This document shows, one piece after another, positions 8,531-15,681 of a stretch of DNA of 64,000 bases (position 1 is the stretch's first letter; each line of letters opens with the position of its first letter). The DNA comes from JAJRQY01 sp965224435 (GTDB taxonomy: Bacteria; Actinomycetota; Acidimicrobiia; Acidimicrobiales; SZUA-35), in assembly GCA_965224435.1 (NCBI GenBank), contig OZ245048.1, forward strand, positions 434,001 through 498,000. The letters run 5' to 3'. Made by a program: the position numbers and the translations under genes. The notes under the pieces are model-generated. The model was given only the letters and a program-made list of their open reading frames with translations, ran no database searches and was not told the DNA's origin.

Positions 8531-9577
8531 ATGGAATCGATTGTGGTCACCGGGGCATCAGGAGCAATAGGCCGCAGGGTGGTCCGGCAACTGGCTGCGG
8601 ACCCTGATGTTCAGCGGATTGTTGCTATCGATCGGACCTCCTTGACATTGCTCCCGGCCAAAACAGAGGCTCACAAGATCGACATCTTGTCGGCCGCCGT
8701 GACTGATCTGGTCGATCTGTTTGTTGGTGCAAGGTCGGTTGTTCATCTTGCGGCGACGAGTGGAAGCTCAGCGGACGCTGAAACGACAGGAGCGTTGGCC
8801 CGGCGTGTCTTCGAGGTGGCGACGGAAGCCAAGGTTCAGCACATGGTGGTGCTCTCTTCCGCTTTGGTCTATGGCGCCAAAGCCGACAATCCGATTCCCA
8901 TCCTGGAGTCCCAGCCTCGTAGGCCTCATCGACCTCTGGCGTACGCTGTCGCAAAGTCGGAGCTGGAACAGGATGCATTGGCGTGGGCCGAGTCCGTGGA
9001 TGGGAGCGAGAGTGCTGGGCGAACTCTTTCGGTTCTGCGGCCTACGACAACCCTGTCTGAGCGAGGGGCAAGCTGGGTGGCCAAGGCCCTACGGGCGGCA
9101 ACCTCGGTCCGGCCCGACCAGCTGGATCCGCCAGTCCAGTTCCTGCACCATGACGATCTCGCTAGCGCGGTTAGTCTGGCGACCAGGCGCCAACTTGACG
9201 GGACCTACAATATTGCACCCGACGGCTGGATTGGAGCCGAGACCTTCCGCGAGTTGGCCGGAGACCCCGGTGTTCGCTTGCCAATCGCAGTCAGCAAGAA
9301 GGTCTTACAGACGGCTCGTCGCTACGGGGTTGGCTCAGTCCCACCTGGCATTGAACCTTATGTGCAGCATCCCTGGGTCATTGCCAACGACAAGATTCGA
9401 GAAGCCGGTTGGGTGCCAGCGTTCTCCAATGAAGAAGCGTTCGTATTGGGCACTCCCGCACCGCCTTGGTCCATGAGTGCCAAGCGTCGTCAAGAAGTTG
9501 CCTTGGGCGCTGCTTCGGCTGGTTTGGCTGGAGCCGCAGCGATTGGTCTGGCGGCAGCCCGCCGACTGAGCCGCTAA
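8531..9577 (+). CDS. NAD-dependent epimerase/dehydratase (extended SDR)
   Basis: 348 residues. The nucleotide-binding loop TGASGAIG lies at residues 7-14, an acidic residue closes the second strand (IVAIDRT), and the catalytic pair is Y138 and K142 in YAVAKSELE. The family acts on nucleotide sugars or related substrates. The C-terminus has an unusual Ala/Gly-rich hydrophobic stretch (ALGAASAGLAGAAAIGLAAA) that could be a membrane anchor. It diverges from the DUF2342-like gene. Substrate cannot be inferred. Confidence 0.85.
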   Translation: MESIVVTGASGAIGRRVVRQLAADPDVQRIVAIDRTSLTLLPAKTEAHKIDILSAAVTDLVDLFVGARSVVHLAATSGSSADAETTGALARRVFEVATEAKVQHMVVLSSALVYGAKADNPIPILESQPRRPHRPLAYAVAKSELEQDALAWAESVDGSESAGRTLSVLRPTTTLSERGASWVAKALRAATSVRPDQLDPPVQFLHHDDLASAVSLATRRQLDGTYNIAPDGWIGAETFRELAGDPGVRLPIAVSKKVLQTARRYGVGSVPPGIEPYVQHPWVIANDKIREAGWVPAFSNEEAFVLGTPAPPWSMSAKRRQEVALGAASAGLAGAAAIGLAAARRLSR

Positions 9578-9587
9578 CAGGACCTTG

Positions 9588-11024
9588 CTAGGAGACCGCT
9601 CTGTCGCTAAGGGCGACATCGAAAAGCAATAGCTCTGCTTTGCTGTCTTCTGACTGATTGGTTTGTGACTGATCGGCTTGTTGGTCAGAACGCAGTACTT
9701 GGATCTGGATTAGATCGCCAGGTTCCAATTGGCGCAGAAGATGAAGAAGCTCGGCAATATCGGAAAGCGGTTGGCCATTGATCGAGGTCATCAAGTCGTT
9801 GTCTCGCAGACCAGCCTGGTGGGCTGGGCCTTTGGGATCGAGGTCAAGAAGCTGAACGCCGCCGTCGCCGGTTCGCCCGTGCACTCCAAGCCAGGCACCG
9901 CCCCGCCAACCGTCCAGCATCAGCGACCAGCCAATCTCGATTGCAGTGTCGAGAGGAAGAGCTGCGGCGAGCCTGTCTTCTGAATTCACAACCAGACCAA
10001 CGACATGCCCTTGAACGTCAATCAATGCGGCTCCGCCGGAAAGATCATCATTTCGACAGGTGGTGAGCAGGGTGTCGAGAATCTCGTAGCCGTCCCTGGT
10101 AGTTGTACGTTCACCAGTGGCCACTACCTCACCAATGGAGGCGGGATATTGGATATCCGCGGAGTCTTCGGCGCCGGCGAGAACTGGTTGTCCGTGCCCG
10201 CTAAGTATGGCCACCAGTTGGCCTGGTTGTGCCACTGGTCCACCGACGGCGGTCACGACTGGAGATAGCTGCGTGGCATGCTCGACCTGCTCCAACACGG
10301 CAACATCGGTGTGGGGGTCAATGGCGACAACACTCAGTGTGATCCAGCCGGTGCTTCCCGGCATGTGGACCTGATCAAAGCCACCCAGGGAAGAAGCGCT
10401 GGTCAAGATCAACCCATCGACACTGAGCCCACTGGCGATTGGCATCTGATTCGGTGAGGCGTAGAGAGGCAGAACACCCCGCATGGACTGGCCGGTGTCG
10501 ACAGCGAGTAGGCCATCGTCCGGGTCAGACTTTCTTGTTGTTGTCGATGTGAGCGAGGCGTTTGTTGGTGCTGGCTGGTCCGCGACAATAAGGCGCGGCT
10601 GGGTCGTGACTACGGAGAAGGCGGCAGCGGAACTGCTGCCCGAAGAAGCGGATCGGGCACCGAGAGACTCGACGAGTGGTCCAGCACCTGGAGTGTTGAT
10701 GGCGACGCCTGATCCGACCAAGACGGCATCAGGTTGATTGATGGAGTCAGCGAGCGGACCGCGGCCGCCGACTGAGGCAAGGGCCAGTCCTCCCAGGCAA
10801 ACAACCACCACCGCAGCTGTGCCGATCGTTGTTGTGCGGCTGGCATGACGCCAAGCACCAGCGGAGCGGATGCCCTCAACTTGCATGTTTTGTGATCCAG
10901 CGGTGGCGTTGGGCTGGCTCATGCCCGCAAGTTCTGCTGCTATTTCCGACGGATGGCGCCATGTCCGTGAGGACGGATCTGGCAGCGGCCCGTAGGAAGA
11001 AAGCTCGTCATCTTCCATATCCAC
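9588..11024 (-). CDS. Membrane-anchored HtrA/DegP-like PDZ protein, probably a pseudoprotease
   Basis: 478 residues: a cytoplasmic N-terminus, one membrane helix at about 67-87, a Ser/Thr-rich linker, a trypsin-like domain (about 180-370) and a C-terminal PDZ domain (about 372-450, with GAWLGVHG and AHQAGLRDNDLMTSINGQPL). Against HtrA, Asp is present (DPHTDVAVL, D240) and a Ser lies in DDLSGGA (S329), but the His position of VTNxHVV is S211 in LTSASSLGG. Loss of His should abolish classical triad chemistry. The protein may act as a PDZ scaffold or sensor in the envelope. It is encoded convergently with the epimerase. Confidence 0.82.
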   Translation of the reverse strand: MDMEDDELSSYGPLPDPSSRTWRHPSEIAAELAGMSQPNATAGSQNMQVEGIRSAGAWRHASRTTTIGTAAVVVVCLGGLALASVGGRGPLADSINQPDAVLVGSGVAINTPGAGPLVESLGARSASSGSSSAAAFSVVTTQPRLIVADQPAPTNASLTSTTTRKSDPDDGLLAVDTGQSMRGVLPLYASPNQMPIASGLSVDGLILTSASSLGGFDQVHMPGSTGWITLSVVAIDPHTDVAVLEQVEHATQLSPVVTAVGGPVAQPGQLVAILSGHGQPVLAGAEDSADIQYPASIGEVVATGERTTTRDGYEILDTLLTTCRNDDLSGGAALIDVQGHVVGLVVNSEDRLAAALPLDTAIEIGWSLMLDGWRGGAWLGVHGRTGDGGVQLLDLDPKGPAHQAGLRDNDLMTSINGQPLSDIAELLHLLRQLEPGDLIQIQVLRSDQQADQSQTNQSEDSKAELLLFDVALSDRAVS

Positions 11025-11103
11025 GTCTGCTCACAGTACATCGACTAAAAGGCTGGAGAGCCGCGGCTGGCTTAATTCAGGCCCGATGGCCTAACATGAG
11101 GCA

Positions 11104-11631
11104 GTGAAATCGCCGAATTCTGGGGATAATTGGACTGGTCTGCTGACCGGAGAGCTCCCACTTGCCAATGTGAGTGAGTGGGCGGTTCTGCCGAGCTGTG
11201 GCGCAGTTGTTGTCTTTACCGGTACGGCTCGTGACCATTCGCAGGGTCGTCAAGATGTCGATTTGTTGGAGTATGAGGCGTATGAGGAGCAGGTCGTTCC
11301 CAGGCTGGATGCGTTGGCTGATTCAATTCGCGTCCGGTGGCCCGAACTGGGACGGCTTGCGATGATCCACCGAATCGGTGTGGTTCCTATCGGGTCTGCA
11401 GCCGTTGTTGTTGCTGCGTCGTCGCCTCATCGTGGTGTCGCTTTTGAAGTAGCTAGCTATGCCATTGACACGCTGAAGAAAACGATTCCGATTTGGAAGA
11501 AGGAGTCGTGGGCCGATGGCGAAAGTTGGGGCTTGGAGCCACAGCACATTGCCGAGATCGAGGCTGCAGCTGGCTCGACTGAACTGGCCAGCTCCGATCT
11601 ATCCACTAGTGATCTGACGCCCCGCTCGTGA
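11104..11631 (+). CDS. moaE: Molybdopterin synthase catalytic subunit MoaE
   Basis: 175 residues from GTG 11104. It carries the MoaE hallmarks: AVVVFTGTARDHSQG, the dimer/substrate segment LEYEAYEE, HRIGVVPIG, the HRGVAFEVASYAID stretch, and the active-site lysines in KKTIPIWKKE. MoaE transfers dithiolene sulfur from MoaD thiocarboxylate to precursor Z to make molybdopterin. No moaD lies nearby. A Ser/Thr-rich tail of about 25 residues extends past the usual end. The stop overlaps the MreB-like start (GTGA, 11628-11631). Confidence 0.93.
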   Translation: MKSPNSGDNWTGLLTGELPLANVSEWAVLPSCGAVVVFTGTARDHSQGRQDVDLLEYEAYEEQVVPRLDALADSIRVRWPELGRLAMIHRIGVVPIGSAAVVVAASSPHRGVAFEVASYAIDTLKKTIPIWKKESWADGESWGLEPQHIAEIEAAAGSTELASSDLSTSDLTPRS

Positions 11632-12638
11632 GCCGCGACCTCGCCATCGATCTCGGCACGGCCAATATCTTGGTGTATGCCCGAGGGGAAGGCATTGTCC
11701 TCAACGAGCCTTCCGTCATCGCTCTGAATACTCGCTCCGGTGAAGTCTTGTCCATTGGCCATGAAGCCTGGAAGATGATTGGGCGCACACCGGCTCACAT
11801 TGTGGCTGTTCGCCCCCTTCGACAAGGTGCCATCACCGACTTTGATATCACCGAGCGGATGATCCGCAGGGTGCTTCACCAGGTTGGGGTGAGTCGTTTC
11901 AATCGCCCCAAGACCATCATCTGTGTGCCTTCGGCTATTACCGCGGTAGAGCAGCGAGCCGTCCGCGAGGCGGCTCGGCGGGCAGGAGCGGCGGAGGCCC
12001 ACCTCATTGAACAGCCGCGGGCGGCAGCGATTGGTGCCGGCCTTCCGATCGATCAACCCATTGGAAACATGGTGGTTGACGTCGGAGGTGGAACTACCGA
12101 GACGGCCTTGATTTCCCTAGGTGGTGTCGTTGCTCTTGAAGCAGTTCGGGTTGGCGGTTTCGATCTTGATGCTGCTATCCAGACGGCTGTTCGGCGGACC
12201 CACGGCATTGCCGTCGGCGAGCAGACGGCTGAACAAATCAAGCTGGCCATCGGTTCTGCATGGCCAACTGAGGAGGAGTGGGTCGCAGACGTTCGAGGTC
12301 GCGAACTCATGAGTGGCCTACCTCGGACTGTCACCTTGACTGCCACCGAGGTTCGAGAAGCTATTGATGAGCCCCTGACGACCATGGTTGATTCCGTGGT
12401 CTCGTGTTTAGGGGCTGCTCCGCCAGAGCTAGCCCAGGACCTCATCATTCATGGGATACATCTGGTTGGTGGTGGCGGCTTGCTCACGGGAATGGCTACT
12501 CGACTGAGTGATGCGACCAAGGTTTCGGTCAAGTTGGTTGATCAGCCACTGGAGTCCGTGGTCCTTGGAGCTGGCCAGTGCATCGAGTCCTTTGATGAGG
12601 TCCGGGACATGTTCATGACCAGTCGCGGCAGGCACTGA
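11628..12638 (+). CDS. mreB: MreB/Mbl-like rod-shape actin homologue
   Basis: 336 residues from GTG 11628. Actin-fold ATPase motifs are in order: phosphate-1 DLAIDLGTANILVY, connect-1 VPSAITAVEQRAV, phosphate-2 VVDVGGGTTETALI, and the adenosine motif HLVGGGGLLTGM. MreB filaments guide lateral peptidoglycan synthesis in rod-shaped cells; many actinobacteria lack it. The gene overlaps moaE, and no mreC/mreD follow, so it may be a second copy or Mbl-type paralogue instead of the founder of an mre operon. Confidence 0.9.
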   Translation: MSRDLAIDLGTANILVYARGEGIVLNEPSVIALNTRSGEVLSIGHEAWKMIGRTPAHIVAVRPLRQGAITDFDITERMIRRVLHQVGVSRFNRPKTIICVPSAITAVEQRAVREAARRAGAAEAHLIEQPRAAAIGAGLPIDQPIGNMVVDVGGGTTETALISLGGVVALEAVRVGGFDLDAAIQTAVRRTHGIAVGEQTAEQIKLAIGSAWPTEEEWVADVRGRELMSGLPRTVTLTATEVREAIDEPLTTMVDSVVSCLGAAPPELAQDLIIHGIHLVGGGGLLTGMATRLSDATKVSVKLVDQPLESVVLGAGQCIESFDEVRDMFMTSRGRH

Positions 12639-12645
12639 GCTGACG

Positions 12646-12708
12646 TCAATCGAACTCGACATCTTCTGGCTCGACGCCTTCTGACTCGTCGTCTTGTGGC
12701 TCGTCGTC
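12646..12708 (-). other. In-frame DDEPQ-repeat extension beyond a stop codon of the HEAT-repeat gene
   Basis: Downstream of the TAA at 12709-12711 the same frame stays open for 20 codons (DDEPQDDESEGVEPEDVEFD) to a TGA at 12646. The DNA consists of imperfect 15-bp repeats. The unit before the stop reads GACGACGAGCCATAA, the next GACGACGAGCCACAA, so one C-to-T change turned a Gln codon into the stop. The extension is probably the former C-terminus. Confidence 0.6.
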
Positions 12709-13395
12709 TTATGGCTCGTCGTCTACCAGCAGATCTTCGGCTGCTTGGCGAACTTGCCAGTCTCTGTCGTCCAGGGCATGTCGAAGGGCTGCTTCGATTT
12801 TGGGGCCAGTAAAGGGGGCGAGGGCGATGATCGCCCGGCGTCGGACGGTGGCCTTGTCGTTGAGAGCATCCAGGATGATGGACGGGCTGCTGTGAAGTGC
12901 ACCCAGACTGGCCACGGCTTGCTCACGACACAAGGCATTGCCATGGTGTCTGGCTTGGTGTTCTAGCTTGGCGATGACTTCAGGGCTGAGGCCAGTGCCT
13001 TCTTGATCAACGGTTCCTTCACCGTCAGCACCCTGATCGGCTGTGCCCTGATCAGCAAGCTCAGAACCAATCTCGCCCAGTGCGAAAGCCGCCACCTCCG
13101 CAACTTCATCCTCCTGATCCAGACTGGAGCTGAGTCCTTCAATTACTTGGTGTCGTTCGTGTTTCGACAGCTGGAGACGACAGGCCAATTCCGCGGCCCG
13201 GCGCCGCACTTGGAGATCCGGATCGGCGAGTGCGGTGAGAAACCGGCTGGAATTCAGCTTTCCAAGACGGTGAATACTACCCAAGGCTGCTGCTCGGAGA
13301 AGGGGATCCGGATCGGCAAGAGCCCGCTCTATGAGTGGGATGTCGGCGGTGTAGCCAGCTTCGGCGATGTTGCGGAGTGAAAGGAAGTTTTCCAT
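12709..13395 (-). CDS. HEAT-repeat protein
   Basis: 228 residues from ATG 13395; TTG 13416 is an alternative. Helical pairs of the PBS-lyase HEAT type repeat: IERALADPDPLLRAAALGSI, LTALADPDLQVRRRAAELA, VAEVAAFALGEIG, REQAVASLGALHSS, KATVRRRAIIALAPF and ALDDRDWQVRQAAEDLL. A polar insert with Asp/Gln/Gly repeats (DQGTADQGADGEGTVDQEGTG) separates the first three units from the rest. Such scaffolds bind proteins; no catalytic function is implied. Its stop lies inside a DDEPQ repeat and appears to truncate an acidic tail. Confidence 0.8.
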   Translation of the reverse strand: MENFLSLRNIAEAGYTADIPLIERALADPDPLLRAAALGSIHRLGKLNSSRFLTALADPDLQVRRRAAELACRLQLSKHERHQVIEGLSSSLDQEDEVAEVAAFALGEIGSELADQGTADQGADGEGTVDQEGTGLSPEVIAKLEHQARHHGNALCREQAVASLGALHSSPSIILDALNDKATVRRRAIIALAPFTGPKIEAALRHALDDRDWQVRQAAEDLLVDDEP

Positions 13396-13509
13396 CAAGG
13401 GGTGGTGCTTGGCCAAACAATCTGGAATGCTGTTGGTGAGGTCTGGAAAGATCGCGTGCTTTTCGAATGATCCCAGTGGCGAAAAGTTGAAAACTCAGAG
13501 GAGCAAGAA

Positions 13510-13947
13510 GTGTCCCACATTGTGAAGTACACCAGCCCAGATGGCAAGGCCGACTATCACCACACTGATGACATCCATGATGCCGTCAGTTTCGTCGAGC
13601 AACTGAGAAACGACCAGGGAGTCGATGGAGCCCAGATTTTCCGTCTTGAGGAAGTCAACTTCGACTACCGCCCGTACTACCGAGTACAACTCAAGGCAGC
13701 CGAGCCAATGCTCGCCGCCGCCCCAACTGCTGCGCCAGCTGTTGCTGCCGCACCAGAGCCAGCCAAGGACGCGCCGGTCAAGGATGCGCCAGTCAAGGAC
13801 GCACCTGCAGCGAAGGAAGAGCCGGACCTCGTGTCGGTTCCATCCACCGGATCTGGTGCAAAGGATGCCGTCAAGGACGCTTCCAAGGATGTCGCGTCCA
13901 AGACGAACGACACCGTTGGCGCTCGCCGCGGTCTCTTTGGTCGCTAA
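13510..13947 (+). CDS. Uncharacterised protein with Ala/Pro/Lys-rich KDAPV repeats
   Basis: 145 residues from GTG 13510, with a good GAGGAG ribosome-binding site 6 nt upstream. Residues 1-62 look folded (IVKYTSPDGKADYHHTDDIHDAVSFVEQLRN, then IFRLEEVNFDYRPYYRVQL). The rest is low-complexity: Ala-rich, then tandem KDAPV units, then KDAVKDASKDVASK, ending GLFGR. I recognise no named family. A lysine-rich repetitive tail can indicate nucleic-acid or envelope association, but that is speculation. Confidence 0.72.
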   Translation: MSHIVKYTSPDGKADYHHTDDIHDAVSFVEQLRNDQGVDGAQIFRLEEVNFDYRPYYRVQLKAAEPMLAAAPTAAPAVAAAPEPAKDAPVKDAPVKDAPAAKEEPDLVSVPSTGSGAKDAVKDASKDVASKTNDTVGARRGLFGR

Positions 13948-14033
13948 CCCGCTTCGCCCCAAGTTGATAGCAAGACGGGTTTAGACCCAGACCCAACCGG
14001 GTTTGGCACTGGATTGAAACTGTTCCTGGAATG

Positions 14034-14063
14034 ACAGGCCGTTGGCTCTAGCCGACGGCCTGT
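14034..14063. terminator. Hairpin between convergent genes, with a stop codon in its loop
   Basis: Stem ACAGGCCGTTGGC / GCCGACGGCCTGT, 13 bp with one G-T wobble, and a TCTA loop. It follows the 13,510 gene and encodes the last codons of the minus-strand small protein, whose TAG (14048-14050) lies in the loop. There is no clear T-tract on either side, so termination is plausible but not certain. Confidence 0.55.
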
Positions 14064-14239
14064 TCCAGTAGTACGAACATCATCAAAGCGGTCGCTCCAA
14101 CAACGGCTGCAATCGCGACCCCCACGATGACGATGAGAGAACCTAAGCTGACTACGGACGTAATGCGTCGCCAGAGTGGGGTCCGTGATCGCCTGATTTT
14201 GACCTCGGTCATGTCGTTGGCTGCGGCCTGGGTGGTCAT
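14048..14239 (-). CDS. Small single-pass membrane protein
   Basis: 63 residues: a basic N-terminus (TEVKIRRSRTPLWRRIT) followed by one long hydrophobic helix (VVSLGSLIVIVGVAIAAVVGATALMMFVLL). The ATG at 14239 is preceded by AGAGAAG at suitable spacing. The positive-inside rule places the N-terminus in the cytoplasm. No family is recognised. It diverges from the Lon-like protease gene (start 14317), and its 3' end forms the hairpin noted at 14034-14063. Confidence 0.65.
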   Translation of the reverse strand: MTTQAAANDMTEVKIRRSRTPLWRRITSVVSLGSLIVIVGVAIAAVVGATALMMFVLLEQAVG

Positions 14240-14316
14240 GATCTTCTCTGGGTTGAAAACTGTGGTTTGCGGACTTTGCTTGGGTTCTGCCGGGTTGAGT
14301 CCGATAAGGGAACTTG

Positions 14317-15534
14317 ATGGATGATTCGGGACAACAAGATTCGGCGAGGCGACTCTCTTCAGAGCAGCTCTCAGAGAACGTCAACAGCGTAGCTGGCGCC
14401 GCGCCTTTGTCGCAGCCACCGCTGGACGAGCCTGCACACTCGAGCTCGGAGAGACTTATCGGTCAACCAATGGTTGACCTGGCCGATTTGAAGCGACGAT
14501 CTCGGTGGTTCATGCTTGGGACTTTCCTAACCCTGCTCGCCATCGTTGGCGGAATCGGTGCCTTCATAAAGACAGATTCGGTTGCCCTCATGCCTGGATC
14601 GGCCCGCGACACCGAGCCGCTGATTGCTATTGAAGGAACGGAGACTTACCCCAGCGAGGGGGAGCTCTTGTTCACCACGGTACGAATCCGACAAAATCCC
14701 AATATCTGGGAGTACCTCTGGCTGTCTCTCGATGACGATGTAGAGATGGTGCCGGAAGTGGAAGTGCTTGGCGACCGCACATCGGATGAGAATCGCCAGA
14801 TCAATCTCCAGGCCATGGTTGACTCAAAGTCAATCGCTACTGCCGTCGCCCTGGAACAGTTGGGCTACGAGGTCATTGAACCCACTGGAGTCTTCGTGGC
14901 TCTGGTTGTCGAGGACGCCGCAGCTGACGGAATCTTGCGCTTTGGCGAGATTATCCGTGAGATTGATGGTATTTCAATCGTGGAGGCCGGCGAGTTGGTG
15001 GAGTTGCTTGGCCAGCACGAGCCGGGTGACCAGATTGAGTTGCTCATCGAACTTGCTGAGGGTGAGTTTGAAACTCGCAGTCTGGTCCTGGGGGCCAAAG
15101 AGGATGACCCGGATGCGGCCTTCCTCGGTGTCGCTCCGCAGACACTGGTCGATTTCGATGACCTCGATGTCGGCTTTGCTGTTGAGATTGATAGCGGGTC
15201 TGTTGGTGGGCCATCGGCCGGCTTGGCCTTCACACTGGCCATTCTTGATGAGCTGACTCCGGGTGAGCTAACCGGGGGAGTGGAGGTTGCGGTCACCGGG
15301 ACGATATCGGTTAGTGGCCGTGTCGGGCCAGTCGGTGGTGTTTCGCAGAAAACAGCTGCCGTACGTGATCTTGGAATCAAGTTCTTCATCGTTCCGAGCG
15401 CTCTTGGTGAGGAAACCATCGCCGAGCTTCGAGAGATAGCCCAAGGCAAGGTTGAGATCATCCCGGTTGACACGCTGCAGGACGCGTTAGCAAGTCTTGG
15501 ACCGTCTCGGAGGAGAGGTGTCAGCAATCGCTGA
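14317..15534 (+). CDS. Membrane-anchored PDZ/Lon-like serine protease (YlbL/S16 type)
   Basis: 405 residues from ATG 14317, with AAGGG 6 nt upstream; the TTG at 14314 is less likely. One membrane helix lies at about 65-83, a PDZ-like region at about 195-258 (ADGILRFGEIIREIDGISI) and the Lon proteolytic domain at the C-terminus. The Ser-Lys dyad is intact: S300 in GSVGGPSAGLAF and K345 in GGVSQKTAAV. No AAA module is present, as in the VLRF/YlbL group widespread in actinobacteria. It should act on the outer face of the membrane. Physiological substrates are unknown. Confidence 0.9.
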   Translation: MDDSGQQDSARRLSSEQLSENVNSVAGAAPLSQPPLDEPAHSSSERLIGQPMVDLADLKRRSRWFMLGTFLTLLAIVGGIGAFIKTDSVALMPGSARDTEPLIAIEGTETYPSEGELLFTTVRIRQNPNIWEYLWLSLDDDVEMVPEVEVLGDRTSDENRQINLQAMVDSKSIATAVALEQLGYEVIEPTGVFVALVVEDAAADGILRFGEIIREIDGISIVEAGELVELLGQHEPGDQIELLIELAEGEFETRSLVLGAKEDDPDAAFLGVAPQTLVDFDDLDVGFAVEIDSGSVGGPSAGLAFTLAILDELTPGELTGGVEVAVTGTISVSGRVGPVGGVSQKTAAVRDLGIKFFIVPSALGEETIAELREIAQGKVEIIPVDTLQDALASLGPSRRRGVSNR

Positions 15535-15681
15535 ATATGCAGCCTCGGTGCAGGCAACAGAGTAGTGCGGTGTAGTAGTAGGGCCGGTTTCAAGCACTTT
15601 TGAGTCCCGACCTCTGGGGTCGAAGGTGACACAATTGTGAGGATAAGCCGCCTGGTCCGCTCCAGGTTCTAGCATCGCTGC

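Noticed and set aside
13948..14033. GGGTTT/ACCC repeats as a terminator
   Set aside because: Arms do not pair over more than a few bases; the better hairpin is at 14034-14063.
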